A stretch of 64,000 nt of DNA from Aegilops tauschii subsp. strangulata (Eukaryota; Streptophyta; Magnoliopsida; Poales; Poaceae). Within the stretch, counting starts at the first letter, position 1, and each line of letters starts with the position of its first letter. The stretch spans positions 444,633,793 through 444,697,792 of the forward strand of contig NC_053037.3 in assembly GCF_002575655.3 (NCBI RefSeq). Reading direction: 5' to 3'. A program made the position numbers and the translations under genes. Under the pieces are notes generated by a model, which saw only the letters and a list, made by a program, of their open reading frames with translations, had not been told where the DNA came from and searched no databases. This document shows positions 11,135 to 22,991 of the stretch, one piece after another.

Positions 11135-13192
11135 TGAGGGAATCATGGACTAAGGGGTCCTCGGGCGTCTGGCCTGTTAGCCATGGGCCGGACTGATGGG
11201 CTATGGAGATATGATACGTCTCCAACGTATCTATAATTTTTGATTGTTCCATGCTATATTATATTCTGTTTTGGACATTATTGGACTTTATTATACACTT
11301 TTATATTATTTTTGGGACTAACCTATTAACCGGAGGCCTAGCTCAGAATTGCTATTTTTTTGCCCATTTCAGAGTTTCGCAGAAAAAGAATATCAAACGG
11401 AGTCCAAACGGAATGAAACCTTCGGGAACGTGATTTTCGGAACGAACGTGATCCAGAGGACTTGGACCCTACGTCAAGACATCAACCAGGAAGGCACGAG
11501 GTAGGGGGGCACGCCTAGCCCCCAGGGCGAGCCTCCACCCTCGTGGGCCCCATGTTGCTCCACCGACGTACTTCTTCCTCCTATATATACCTACGTACCC
11601 CCAAACTACCAGATACGGAGCCAAAAACCTAATTCCACCGCCGCAACCTTCTGTACCCGTGAGACCCCATCTTGGGGCCTGTTCCGGAGCTCTGCCGGAG
11701 GGGGCATCAATCACGGAGGGCTTCTACATCAACACCATAGCCTCTCCGATGAAGTGTGAGTAGTTTACTTCAGACCTTCGGGTCCATAGTTATTAGCTAG
11801 ATGGCTTCTTCTCTCTTTTTGGATCTCAATACAATGTTCTCCCCCTCTCTTGTGGAGATCTATTCGATGTAATCTTCTTTTGCGGTGTGTTTGTTGAGAC
11901 CGATGAATTGTGGGTTTATGATCAAGTTTATGTATGAACAATATTTGATTCTTCTCTGAATTCTTTTATGTATGATTGGTTATCTTTGCAAGTCTCTTCG
12001 AATTATCAGTTTGGTTTGGCCTACTAGATTGATCTTTCTTGCAATGAGAGAAGTGCTTAGCTTTGGGTTCAATCTTGCGGTGTCCTTTCCCAGTGACAGT
12101 AGGGGCAGCAAGGCACGTATTGTATTGTTGCCATCGAGGATAACAAGATGGGGTTTATATCATATTGCATGAGTTTATCCCTCTACATCATGTCATCTTG
12201 CTTAAAGCGTTACTCTGTTCTTATGAACTTAATACTCTAGAAGCATGCTGGATAGCGGTCGATGTGTGGAGTAATAGTAGTAGATGCAGGCAGGAGTTGG
12301 TCTACTTGTCTCGGACGTGATGCCTATATACATGATCATACCTAGATATTCTCATAACTATGCTCAATTCTGTCAATTGCTCAACAGTAATTTGTTCACC
12401 CACCGTAATACTTATGCCCTTGAGAGAAGCCACTAGTGAAACCTATGGCCCCCGGGTCTATTTTCCATCATATTAATCTCCCGACAACAAGCTATTTCTA
12501 GCGTTGTTTTTATTTTGTTTTCTTTACTTTGCATCTTTATCATAAAAATACCAAAAATATTATCTTATCATATCTATCAGATCTCACTCTCGTAAGTGAC
12601 CGCGAAGGGATTGACAACCCCTTTATTGCGTTGGTTGCGAGGATTTATTTGTTTGTGTAGGTGCGAGGGACTCGTGCGTGGCCTCCTACTAGATTGATAC
12701 CTTGGTTCTCAAAAACTGAGGGAAATACTTACGCTACTTTGCTGCATCACCCTTTCTTCTTCAAGGGAAAACCAACGCAGTGCTCAAGAGGTAGCAAGAT
12801 ACAAAGACCAAAGACTCTACCCGTGTCCGGATGGGACTCTCCTTGGCGTGGAAGGCAAGCTTGGCGACCAAATATGAAGATTCCTTTCTCTGTAACCGAC
12901 TTTGTGTAACCCTAGTCCCCTCCGGTGTCTATATAAACCAGAGGGCTTAGTCCGGAAAATATATAGTCATATAGGCTAAACCTCTAGGGTTTTAGCCATT
13001 ACGATCTCGTGGTAGATCAATTCTTGTAATACTCATATTCATCAAGATCAATCAAGCAGGAAGTAGGGTATTACCTCCATAGAGAGGGCCCGAACCTTGG
13101 TAAACATTGTGTCCCCCGTCTCCTGTTACCATTGACCTTAGACGCACAGTTCGGGACCCCCTACCCGAGATCCGCCGGTTTTGACACCGACA
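11135..13192 (+). repeat. E2 3' LTR, split by a solo LTR insertion
   Basis: The left part is 11135-11211 and starts TGAGGGAATC. The right part is 12802-13192 and ends CACCGACA, with the TATA-type sequence CTATATAAACC near 12929. The two parts align in order with the intact E1 LTR, proving one LTR cut by the 11212-12796 insertion with the AGATA duplication. Confidence 0.88.
11212..12796 (+). mobile_element. Solo LTR, Sabrina-type Gypsy (1585 bp) with TSD AGATA
   Basis: It begins TGATACGTCTCCAACGTATC, the signature of the abundant Sabrina/WHAM-type Triticeae LTRs, and ends CAAGAGGTAGCA. It is flanked by a perfect 5-bp duplication AGATA (11207-11211 and 12797-12801). There is no internal domain, primer site or second LTR, so it is the product of LTR-LTR recombination. 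Small ORFs inside are not coding. Confidence 0.9.
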
Positions 13193-13988
13193 GTGATGTC
13201 AAGCCGGCTTCCACTCCAATGCCCGTCAAATGCCAACTTGACATACATCCCAATGGTAAAGCGATGGATCAAAATGTATATCGCTCCATGATTGGCTCCT
13301 TGCTTTACCTTTGTGCATCTAGACCGGATATCATGTTGAGTGTGGGAATTTGTGCACGGTTTCAAGCCGCACCAAAGGAAAGCCACTTTGTGGCGGTCAA
13401 ACGAATCTTTCGATATTTGGCTCATACCCCAAACTTTGGCTTATGGTACCCAAGAGGAGCAAACTTCAAGTTTGCAGGATATTCGGACTCGGATTGGTCG
13501 GGAGACAAAGTGGATAGGAAGTCCACTTCCGGAGGGTGCCAATTCCTTGGTTGCTCTTTGGTAAGTTGGTCTTCTAAGAAGCAAAGTTGTGTGTCTCTCT
13601 CGTCCACCGAAGCGGAGTATGTGGAGGCCGGTAGTTGTTGTGCACAACTTCTATGGATGAGGCAAAATTTAAAGGATTATGGTGTCATTTGTGACAAAGT
13701 GCCTCTTTGGTGTGACAATGAAAGTGCCATCAAGATTTCTCTCAACCCGGACAACACTTCAAGACGAAGCATATTGAGATTCGGTATCACTTCGTCCGGG
13801 ATCACATTAGGCGAGGGGAGATCAAACTCAACTACGTCAACACTCATGATAACCTTGTAGATATTTTCACGAAGCCCTTGGATGAAGCAAGATTTCGTGA
13901 GTTAAGGCATGAGCTAAATATCATTGATTCGAGCATGTTGCTTGAACCCTTGCACACCCCACCATACTCAGCTTGTTATCTTGTTTAG
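13193..13988 (+). pseudogene. Copia pol 3' end (RT tail and RNase H), partial
   Basis: This is the end of a Copia polyprotein. The motif SDVKPASTPM is followed by RSMIGSLLYLCASRPDI, the RNase H motifs YSDSDWSGD and STEAEYVEA, and WCDNESAI. A frame change near 13755 shifts the last part, which continues as ...HFKTKHIEIRYHF... and ends at a TAG at 13986-13988. The 5' side is missing because E2 inserted here. It is broken and not functional. RNase H would have degraded the RNA of the RNA-DNA hybrid. Confidence 0.85.
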
Positions 13989-14334
13989 GTGTAGGCATGG
14001 ACATAGGGGGAGTGTTGTTCTCTCGATGAACTCTCCCTCCCCCCATTATGCATAAATTGATCAACTCTTTAACATTAGCCATTGTTGATGGTACTTGTGC
14101 TTCAAAGACGAGTTTTGGTCATGGGCCCAAGGATAATTCTTCACGGTGCCATACAAATTGACTCAAACATAGGTGGCTCCGGCCACCGCCCTATCTTTGG
14201 AGAGGTTGCATTGCGTGTTTAGTCCTTGTTGTCTTGTGGGTTAGCTCTTTTTGGTGTGTTCGTTCGCTTGAAGGTTGTGTTGCAAAGACCCATTTTCTTC
14301 TCTTTTACAAAACATGCATTTTCTTGGGTTTACC

Positions 14335-14512
14335 GTACTACCATGGCTCGCCACGGTACTACCGCGGGAGCTGCGCATGGTACTACCACACCCAGCACGG
14401 CAGTAATTTTTTACTGCCGCCTGGGGGAGCAGTACTACCGCCTTCGGTGCGGTACTTCCGCCCAGGCGGTACTACCGCGATGACACGCGGTACTACCGCG
14501 CAGTCGAGAGCG
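14335..14512 (+). repeat. Array of CGGTACTACCG palindrome-like units in Copia internal region
   Basis: Irregularly spaced copies of (G/C)CGGTACTACCGC-type words lie around a hairpin with an AT loop (GGCAGTAA-TTTT-TTACTGCC, 14399-14418). A similar array occurs at 20780-20975 beyond the E3 insertion. The reverse orientation, GCGGTAGTACCGC, dominates the 3' LTR. Spacing and spacers are irregular, unlike a CRISPR or a simple tandem satellite. Confidence 0.8.
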
Positions 14513-14678
14513 CGTGGGGGTTAAGAGCGGGCAGGGGGAGTTCCAACTCCCCCATACCCATTCAACTCTTTTTCCCCACACCGTCTCTCTCTCTCCTGCC
14601 CAAGAACGGCGCCGGAGACCCTCGCGGATCTCCGTCTCTGGCCGCTCTCCTCGGGTTCCGACCGGTGGGATCGTTCCC

Positions 14679-15156
14679 TGACGGTGTCCTGGACTAGGGG
14701 GTACTCACCACGTCATCTCCCGATCTGTTAGATTGGGCCGAGGACCCCCATGGCCGTATACTCATGGGCCAGTTCGGACAGCTGCCGCATACAAGGAAGA
14801 TTCCACAAGACTTGGCGATCAAGACAAGGACTCCTCCCCACCGGCGTATTCGGCTAGGACTCTTGTTATCCTAGGCCTCTGGTGCATTATATAAACCGAG
14901 GCCAGGCTAGTCGATAGATATATACACAATCATAATCATAGGCTAGCTTCTAGGGTTTAGCCTCTATGATCTCGTGGTAGATCAACTCTTGTAATACTCA
15001 TATCATCAAGATCAATCAAGCAGGAAGTAGGGTATTACCTCCATCGAGAGGGCCCGAACCTGGGTAAACATTGTGTCCTCCGTCTCCTGTTACCATCGAT
15101 CCTAGACGCACAGTTCAGGACCCCCTACCCGAGATCCGCCGGTTTTGACACCAACA
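14679..15156 (+). repeat. E3 5' LTR (478 bp)
   Basis: It starts TGACGGTGTCCTGG and ends CACCAACA, with TATATAAA at 14888-14895. The promoter should start transcription of the element shortly downstream. Confidence 0.92.
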
Positions 15157-15176
15157 TTGGTGCTTTCATTGAGAGT
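15157..15176 (+). promoter_or_regulatory. Primer-binding site of E3
   Basis: TTGGTGCTTTCATTGAGAG follows the 5' LTR directly, in the position of the tRNA primer-binding site. I did not identify which tRNA it pairs with. Confidence 0.55.
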
Positions 15177-15203
15177 TCCGCTGTGTGATCGGCAAAAGGA
15201 TCA

Positions 15204-15614
15204 ATGGCTCGACTGCAGATCAACTGCGATGTCGGCTTCTTCGTCACCAGCTCGGCTGGTCACCTTGGCTGGACCGAGGACTGCGCCCTACCTCCGATCG
15301 TCAAGTTCGGATTAGGGCCTTCATCAACATCAGCTCCGATCTCTATCAAGATCATGGAGGAATCATCCAGGGAGCCCGGGGGCTCAACGTCAACATTGCC
15401 CTCAGGCGACCGTGCTGTTTTTCTGGACAGCGAACTTGTATCCGCCGCCACCGCCTCCTCAAGTGTCATTTTAACGATTGCTTCGGTGGAATTGTGCGGA
15501 ATTGAGTCTACAACAACCCTGGAAAATTTCGTCGAGTTCCGATGGAGGAATCTCTGGCAATCCGCGATATACCGGAGCCCTGTCAAATCTGGACAGGAAT
15601 CTGGACGAGCTTAG
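15204..15614 (+). CDS. E3 leader ORF, 136 residues, probable gag remnant
   Basis: The ORF opens 48 bp after the 5' LTR at the first ATG and encodes MARLQINCDVGFFVTSSAG..., ending ...QESGRA. It has no zinc knuckle and no recognised domain. Its position, just after the primer-binding site, suggests a short N-terminal gag-derived reading frame kept by this non-autonomous family. It may be translated from the element RNA, but nothing shows that it is needed. The rest of the internal region up to 20047 has only short frames interrupted by stops. Confidence 0.4.
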   Translation: MARLQINCDVGFFVTSSAGHLGWTEDCALPPIVKFGLGPSSTSAPISIKIMEESSREPGGSTSTLPSGDRAVFLDSELVSAATASSSVILTIASVELCGIESTTTLENFVEFRWRNLWQSAIYRSPVKSGQESGRA

Positions 15615-18600
15615 GGCGTGGTTTCCAGCTTCTAGCTCGGATGTCCTTTGGAAGATCCAACCGTTGATCGGCTGCGTAATTCCTATATCTACCACCCCTC
15701 AAAATTTCAGCTCGATCCGACCGTCCAAACTTCGGGAACCTTCCAATTAGTGCATCACTTTTCGGATCTGTTTTCTGCGCGAAAACGAATCCGACCCGAG
15801 TTCGTCTTTTTTATGAACGGGATTTCGGACATCCTTTTTGAAGGAAGTTTTGTATGGGGTATTGTGTTTTGTTCCCGAACACATCCCACTAACTTTAAAA
15901 TCTTTTGAACATGATCTTCACCATCATGCTGCTGTCAAACTAGTCCGGCAATATTGCTCCAAGGCTGCCGACCTGCGCTAGACACGTCGTCGCTTTGCTG
16001 AACCAAACTCAACTTCTTCGGATCATCATCTCGGCAAGCCGAACAAGAGGTCGACATCGCGAAGGATAAATCATCACCAATATCGCCGCCCCACGGATTA
16101 CACGGAGCGGGCACACCGGCAACGCCGCACGATCACTTTATCTAGCCGGCATTGACCACGTCACGACCTGCATCGGCAGGGCCGCACTGTTGCTCCTTCA
16201 AGCCGGTGTCCATCACGCCGACCTACTTCGACTCATCGGCTGACATCGAGGCTTCGACATTTCGGCTGGACCGGGGGCTTCGCCATCTCTTCATCAACCT
16301 ACTCCGGAGACTTCGGCGTCACTAGCCGACCAGCTCCGTCACGTTAGCCGGACCGAGGGCTTTGCCTCGGTGAGCCAACCTTTGCCAGCATCGCCATGCC
16401 GTTGCTTTATTCCCATCAGGCAATGGGTGTGCGAATCGGGTCCCAATTTTGGGAATCACCTTTCTTCGGATTGCTACAACAAATAAACCAGGTGCTATTA
16501 ATCCTAGTATTTTTTGCTTGTTTGGGTCGTTTTTCCCAAGGAATTATTACTCTGGTTTTTCCATCATATGTACGCAGGTCTATCAAATGGTGGCCGCATT
16601 AACGACGGTCGCATGGTGGTTCAGCCACTTTCCGTACATAGTCCGGCGAACGCTGCATCCGGAACTCGGATCGACCTGTGAATTCAGGCTTTGCCACGCC
16701 TTTACCGCATCACGCCGACGCCCTGCATCGACATTGACTTCGGCGCCAGGCCATATTTCTTTTATTACTCACTTTGCATAAATTATTTATTATGCAATGA
16801 TTTTTTTATTATTATTACTATTATCTCCGGTTTGCACTATTTTTTGTGCACAGGAAAATGATCCGGGTTGGGTAGTATCGTCAACTCGGCGTACTGACAT
16901 ACCACGTCACCTCGGCTGGACGGGGGGTTTCGTCAACACTTCATTACCCCATGCCGGGGACTTCGGCATCACTGTGCCGGCCTGCATTATCGTGCTATGT
17001 CACCACTTTGGAGTGCCGAGCTCTTCGCTCCGCCACCTCGGGACCGGCTTGGGGGATGGAACCTTGTCCCGCATCAAGCTCGAACCGCGTCATCAATACC
17101 GAACACATTAACCAGCTAAGTTGCCTTCATGCTCAAAGTTTTAAATTTTTAACTTGTGTTCAGTTCGACCAAGCATTATACTTTTTTGGAAAAAAGTTGC
17201 TTGTAAAAATTCCTTGTCATAACCTTGTTTGTGACACACAAATTCAAATACCCAGTTCACTTGGGGGCTTCCTTTATGAAGCCTTTCCTCTTGTAAATGA
17301 TTACACTTGTACGGCTTCGTTCCTTGTTCGTGTATTACGCCACAATATGCACCATGTTGACTTAAGCGATTTGCAAGCTGGGTTGCCTCGCTCCTGTGTT
17401 TACCCCTACGTTCCCGATTGTTCGGCTAGGGAGTAAAGGGAGCACCTCTGCGATTGTCACGATCGGGTCATCCGAGCCGGACCTCAGACTGGGTGAAGCC
17501 GAAAGCTAGTGCTCTTATTGTTTTCAATTATGGTCGGCACACAACGGAACTCATGGGTACAAAAAATCTATTGCACAAGTCTCATAGTAGCAATGAGCAA
17601 CCGAAGAAAGGTATCGGTGGGGGTACTATTTTCTTCGAAGATGCTTCTTACATTTCGTCAGTAATATAGCATAATTTCCCTGACCGCGCTTTGTCTGTTA
17701 CAACCTTATGACCTGATTGCCTGGTTATCGGAAACACTGTCGATATTCTTGACAGGTGGAGTACATAACACTTTTCGGCTCTTGACCGAAGAGGGAGAAG
17801 CCGGCGGTCGGTTAAGACGCGTTTAAAGTTCGGGTGAACACAGATATGATATAAGTACTTCGGTACATAGAATCATTATACATAAAATTCTTTTACCCAA
17901 GTCACTTGGGGGCTCTTAAATTTATATGAGCCGTTTTATAATAAGTGTTCTTCTTCTTAGTCGTTGCAAAGTTTTTTTATTATTATTTATCACTCCTTTT
18001 TTCGACACGAGTGTGTGGTCACTAGCCGGGGAGCCTAATTTCCCTCAAAGCCGCTAGAGTTTAGTTTGCTAAACTGGCCTAATGAGAAGTACTCCGCCTT
18101 CGGGATAGGAGGTTGAAGCCGTAGGCTGACCCGCTTGAAGTCTTTAGATAGGATGTGTCATGTTAAAGCACGACAGAAGCACTTTTTTTCTTCTAAAGTC
18201 CAATTTACAGATTGGCACCGAACACTTGATCTTGTTCGGACGTCAGGTTTTCACTGACGTTTTTTGGTTTTCCAAGCCTATGGCACTTTTAAACTATTTG
18301 TATGTTTCCAGCATTAGTCTCGTAGTGCAACGCCGGACACCTTTAGAGATTCGGCAAAAACATTCTCGGATATTGCCATATATGCATCGGTTTCGAATTG
18401 TGTCTTCGTTTAATAGTTGGGTTGCCCGGCTCCTGTGCTTGCCTCCTACGTTCCGCTTTGTTCGGCTAGGTGTGCAAAGGGAGAACCACTGCGATTGTGC
18501 TTCCAGCTCGCATGGTTAAGCACCTTAGTGGAGAAAGCCGAAAACTGACTGTCACAATAGGCGTAAACTGGTCAGCGATCCGATGACTATGTTAAATGGC

Positions 18601-20047
18601 GGGCCGTTCATAACATTGGCTGAAGTGTTTACGGCTTGACCTCGGCTGTCGCCGAACACTAACCGGCGGCTCATAGCTAGCTTCCCCAGTATAAAGCTCC
18701 TATGACTAAGCGAAAGTTATAAAGCCCGCATATCTGATTGCCTCGTTTCCACTAACACAACCGCCTTCGGGCACCGAGACGTCGGCTAAGGGTTGTTTTG
18801 TTATTGCGGAAACACCCTGCGTAGTATCTACCAATGGGTAGAAGCCGACGATGGGCCACTTTCAACTGATAAAACGGTCGCAATGGAGTCAAAATAATGA
18901 TGTAAAGTACTTGGATACATAGAATTGTTACACATAATCTGTGATTTTACTCTGGATATCGATCCTTAATTCGGCCACCCGTGCCCACATTAAGGCTCGG
19001 GGGCTACTGGGCTTTGCGCTCATTATTTACAAATATTAAAGGGGCACATCGATCCCCTGATCTGGTGTTGCCACCCGACCTGTGTCTCGGGGGCTACTGC
19101 ATTGCCTATTTCAATGCAGAAAATTCCAACTGCCAAGTGTTCGGCTTGACCGAACTATGGGCAAACGTGTCTTTGGATAACAATAGGTACCATTTGGACC
19201 TATCCGGCGTCAAGCTAAATATATTACGGCAACTTTTCAAGACCCTCTCTCAAGGGCCCGTTCGCCGATCACTATTATCTCTAATATATTACACTGAATT
19301 TTTATTCCTATGTACGCTGCCGAGCTAGGAGTTGATCCTCAGGCCGATTTCGCGCATCGGCCTGACTCTCGGGGGCTACTGGGAGCAGCGGTTTCATGTT
19401 TTCCTTCAGGTGCATCTCGGGTTTTAGACTGATACACACCTTGAGGGCTACTGGATATACATATACTCGCTATATACCTCGGCAGAGAATAAACTGCACC
19501 AGTCAAAAATATTCACAAAAAATTAGCCCGCTGTCGGGTGGTGCACAACCTCGGAAGCAGTCCGGCATAAAGCTTGGGCGCGAGCGGCTAGCTCCATAGA
19601 GGGCATTTCCGGCATTAAGCTCGGCTAAACTCCTTTGACTTTTTTGAACCAAGGTGATCTATGACACCTCGGATATAGTCCGGCGTTGGAGCTCGGATAC
19701 AGTCCGGCGTTGGAGCTTGGACACAGTCGAGCATTGGTGCTTGGTTGCAAAGGATACCTCGAATGCAGTCCGGCATTGGGGCTCGGATGCAAGAGGACAC
19801 CGCCGCACGGGAACAACTTCAAACCCGAGGCGTGGCATAAAAATAACAAGGCATTGATAATGGCCGAAGACTTAAAGGGCTCCTCGGATACCCGACGTAT
19901 AAACTCGTCAGATTTAGCTCGGCAATCCTCCAGACAGATGATGGGAAAATTTGTTGAACCAGTTTTCAAGACCGACGACCGAAGACGAAGAACAGTTCGG
20001 AAGAATCGAGGAGCGTCCCTAACTTGAAGACCGGTTCAGGGGGCTAC
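15615..20047 (+). other. E3 internal non-coding region
   Basis: I found no pol domain here. Contents: blocks repeated from E1 (17375-17510 and 18413-18550), several GGGGGCTACTG tracts (18995-19009, 19086-19099, 19367-19381, 19441-19453), a short tandem array rich in CTCGGATACAGTCCGGCGTTG (19668-19792), and the true polypurine tract at 20036-20047. Short open frames are scattered and look incidental. Confidence 0.75.
19668..19792 (+). repeat. Short tandem repeat, about 27-bp unit
   Basis: About four imperfect copies of a unit containing CGGATACAGTCCGGCGTTGGAGCT, diverging toward the end. It lies within E3. Confidence 0.7.
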
Positions 20048-20525
20048 TGACGGTGTCCTGGACTAGGGGGTACTCACCACATCATCTCCCGGTCTGTTAG
20101 ATTGGGCCGAGGACCCCCATGGCCGTATACTCATGGGCCAGTTCGGACAGCTGCCGCATACAAGGAAGATTCCACAAGACTTGGCGATCAAGACAAGGAC
20201 TCCTCCCCACCGGCGTATTCGGCTAGGACTCTTGTTATCCTAGGCCTCTGGTGCATTATATAAACCGAGGCCAGGCTAGTCGATAGATATATACACAATC
20301 ATAATCATAGGCTAGCTTCTAGGGTTTAGCCTCTACGATCTCGTGGTAGATCAACTCTTGTAATACTCATATCATCAAGATCAATCAAGCAGGAAGTAGG
20401 GTATTACCTCCATCGAGAGGGCCCGAACCTGGGTAAACATTGTGTCCCCCGTCTCCTGTTACCATCGATCCTAGGCGCACAGTTCGGGACCCCCTACCCG
20501 AGATCCGCCGGTTTTGACACCGACA
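20048..20525 (+). repeat. E3 3' LTR (478 bp)
   Basis: It is preceded by GTTCAGGGGGCTAC (polypurine tract). It is the same length as the 5' LTR and differs by 7 transitions in my count. It ends CACCGACA and is followed by the TTCCC duplication. Confidence 0.92.
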
Positions 20526-20530
20526 TTCCC

Positions 20531-21090
20531 CACCACTTCCTCTTGCCATGGAACAAGGTTTCTCCCCAAATCCCTCTCTCTTTGGTTCGTTCTTTTGCTT
20601 CTAGGTTTTTGGGGAGATGCATGTTGTTCTTGAGATTTTAGGCCAAATCTTTGCAAGAGTAGGATGTAGGACAATAGTAATGCGTAGAGATTGTACTTGA
20701 TATGTTGCCCCGTGGTAGATTTGATCAACCGTAGTACCGCTTCGTTGTCACGGTTGTGCTCAGATCCAGTTGAGGATTCGGATCTGACACCGTGCGGTAC
20801 TACCGCTCGTATGGTACTACCGCTCCTCCAGAGCGGTACTACTGCGCGAGGGGCGGCACTCTAATTTTACTGCCACTCCAAGACATGGTACTACCGTGCC
20901 ACCCTGGCATGGTACTACCGTGGCTAGGAGCAGCACTAAAATTTTAGTACCGCGCACCCATGCAGTACTACCATTGTTGTCAAATCTCCCAAGTGGCAAT
21001 TACCAAGTGCGAGTTCTAGTTGTTTCACCTGTTTTGCTGTGGTCTTTGCATTGATCCTTCTCGCTTCTCTTGCGTGTTTTGTGTTGTGTG
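20531..21090 (+). other. Copia internal tract with CGGTACTACCG array
   Basis: This is the continuation of the Copia element after E3. It contains CGGTACTACCG-type units between 20780 and 20975, and then an intron-like stretch ending in TGTGTGTCATAG at about 21090, just ahead of the accessory ORF. I see no coding frame. Confidence 0.6.
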
Positions 21091-22515
21091 TCATAGGTGG
21101 TGGCTCCGGTGCCCCTGCACGCCGTTCCAATCCCAGCCGTGACACGGGCTCCAAGCGGTTGCGCAACCAAGATGAAGCTCCAGAGGGCTCCAATGCCCCC
21201 CAACGCAGGACCAAGACCACCGCCACCAAGAATAAGGAGCCCTCCATGGGCATGGATGAGATACCCCTTGCTGAGTTTGTGACTCGAAGGAAGATCAACC
21301 CCTATGTGAATCCTCGTGCCAACTTCAGAGGGAATGATCTGTTCTGGACCAAGCAACAGAATCTCATTTATTTGGATGTGATCAAGGCCAAGCAGAACAT
21401 GTATGTGGACATGCACTGGATTGACATGAATCACATGAGGGAGGATAAGCATCGTGCCTATTTTGGTGAGGCTTTGGATCTGGCGGAGCAGTTTGGCATT
21501 GAGGATGTGATCTCTTTCCACCTGGATTTTGACAATGAGATTGTGGCTCAGTTCTTTGCTTCGGTCCACTTCCATACTGATGAGGACCGGAAGATGACCT
21601 GGATGACCAATGGTCAACTGATGACTGCTAAGTGGAAGGACTTCATGGATTTGCTTCAGGTTCCTGATGAGGGGCTCAACACACCTGTTGGTGTACGCCC
21701 TCATGCCAATTCCGAGTCAGCCAACAAGAACAAGCTTCAGCCCTACTATGTTGAGAAATTGCTTCCCAGTGGCAAGAAGACGTGGGTGCTGAACTCATTC
21801 CTTGACATCATGCATCGCATCTTCCGCAACTCCCTTTTTCCCCGCATTGGTGACAAGGACAAGGCATGCCTATCTTGTGGATATGATGCTCATTTGCGAG
21901 GAGGCGCGCATTTCTTAAACGCAACCACTTGATGTCTCTCATATCATGTGGTGCGAGCTTCGGTTTGCGGTGTTCAACCGTAAGGTACGCATCTATGGAC
22001 CTTACCTGTTTTTGTTGATCTCGAAGACTTGGGAGAAGTTGTATCCCGATGATGAGTTTCTTGCTCCTGACTGGATTCGTCATGAGCCCATCAAGCTCCG
22101 TGTCAAGACCCAGTGGGCCAACACTACTACTCGTGCTGAGGCTGAGGCTGCTAGGATGGATGTTGATGAGGAGGAGATTGAGGAGGAGGACGCAGATGAG
22201 GACAGCTCTGCTGGGTATGCTCCTCCCTCTACCGAGCCCTCATGGGCTAAGAAGCTGAAGGCCAAGATGAAGGCCTTGTTCTGCATGCAAGCAAAGGGAC
22301 AATACCGGACTCACGTTGCCTCCAAGGAGAGTCGCCACTGCGACAAGAGGATCTTGAGGACTTTTGGAGAGGACATTACCAGCGGCTCTGAGAAGCACAT
22401 CACTCTAGAGGCTGAATGGATGGCAAAACAAGGCTACAAGTGGACTGATTCTGAGGAGGAGCCCATCCCCGCCGCCGAGTCCGACGGAGAGCGTGCGAGT
22501 GATTACTCCGCTTGA
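21091..22515 (+). pseudogene. Copia accessory ORF (plant transposon protein, Transposase_32-like), frame-broken
   Basis: The frame reads GGSGAPARRSNPSRD... then FVTRRKINPYVNPRANFRG and a domain resembling the 'putative plant transposon protein' family (PF20167), with no demonstrated activity. An acceptor-like site TCATAG at 21085-21090 suggests the true exon starts at 21091 rather than at the upstream ATG at 21039. The frame shifts near 21880 and resumes from about 21946 (MWCELRFAVF...), with an acidic stretch (EEEIEEEDADED) and an end at 22513-22515. It lies between pol and the 3' LTR in the same orientation as pol, so it is an added cargo ORF of this Copia family. Confidence 0.6.
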
Positions 22516-22991
22516 GCCAACACTTGCGTTGTAGGTGTCCTCTCTGCCCTTTTGGCATCTCGATGCCAAAGGGGGAGAGAGTGTAGGATTTGCGAGTCGT
22601 GTGTCGTGTTTGTTTCGCTTGCTTTCGTTCCGTTGAACCTCATTTTCTTTGGTTTGGTTTGCGCTTGTGAGACCTTCCTATCATATGGTGTAAGACATAT
22701 GCACTCTATCATACCTTATTGAGCTTATGCTATCTTGTGCTATTTACATTATGCTCATATTCATCATCTTGCTTAGCGTTAGCTTTATTATTGCAAGATA
22801 TGCCTTGCCTATAAAATATAGGGGGAGTGTTGATCCTAGTATGTGTGCCATGCAGTCCAAAGCACTTCTCTTGATAGCACACATCTAGGGGGAGCCCATC
22901 TATATTTTATAGACATGGGGTTTGCCCATGTTTCTTTTATCTCCCTTTGTGCAAATCCAGTATTGTCATCAATCCACCAAAAGGGGGAGAT
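22516..22991 (+). other. Copia 3' untranslated region and polypurine tract
   Basis: Non-coding, with several short purine tracts such as AAAGGGGGAGAG (about 22567), ATAGGGGGAGTG (about 22820) and CTAGGGGGAGCC (about 22890). The true polypurine tract is AAAAGGGGGAGAT immediately before the LTR. Confidence 0.65.

Larger units (their letters stand above)
9016..13192 (+). mobile_element. Gypsy LTR retrotransposon E2 (same family as E1), 3' part
   Basis: This is the remainder of a second copy of the E1 family. It contains an antisense accessory ORF (9256-10590, minus strand), a polypurine-like tract GTTTAGGGGCTAA before 11135, and a 3' LTR at 11135-13192. A solo LTR of another family splits that LTR. 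Without the insert and one TSD copy the LTR is about 468 bp, matching E1's 471. The 5' part and pol lie to the left of the window, beyond E1. E2 sits inside a Copia pol region that resumes at 13193 with GTGAT. Confidence 0.82.
14679..20525 (+). mobile_element. Complete non-autonomous Gypsy-type LTR element E3 (5847 bp), TSD TTCCC
   Basis: The two LTRs are 478 bp each (14679-15156 and 20048-20525), with a perfect 5-bp duplication TTCCC (14674-14678 and 20526-20530). The internal 4.9 kb has a primer-binding site, one leader ORF (15204-15614) and no RT, RNase H or integrase. It has several copies of GGGGGCTACTG tracts and repeated blocks shared with E1. The second half of its LTR matches that of E1/E2. 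I infer a non-autonomous partner that uses the enzymes of the E1/E2 family. By eye the two LTRs differ at 7 of 478 positions, all transitions. Confidence 0.92.

Noticed and set aside
11251..12909. Small genes inside the 11212-12796 region
   Set aside because: The region is a solo LTR with perfect TSD; short frames are incidental.
13132..13198. Start of a coding frame within the E2 LTR leading into Copia RNase H
   Set aside because: The upstream part is LTR sequence read through by chance; the Copia coding sequence begins only at 13193.
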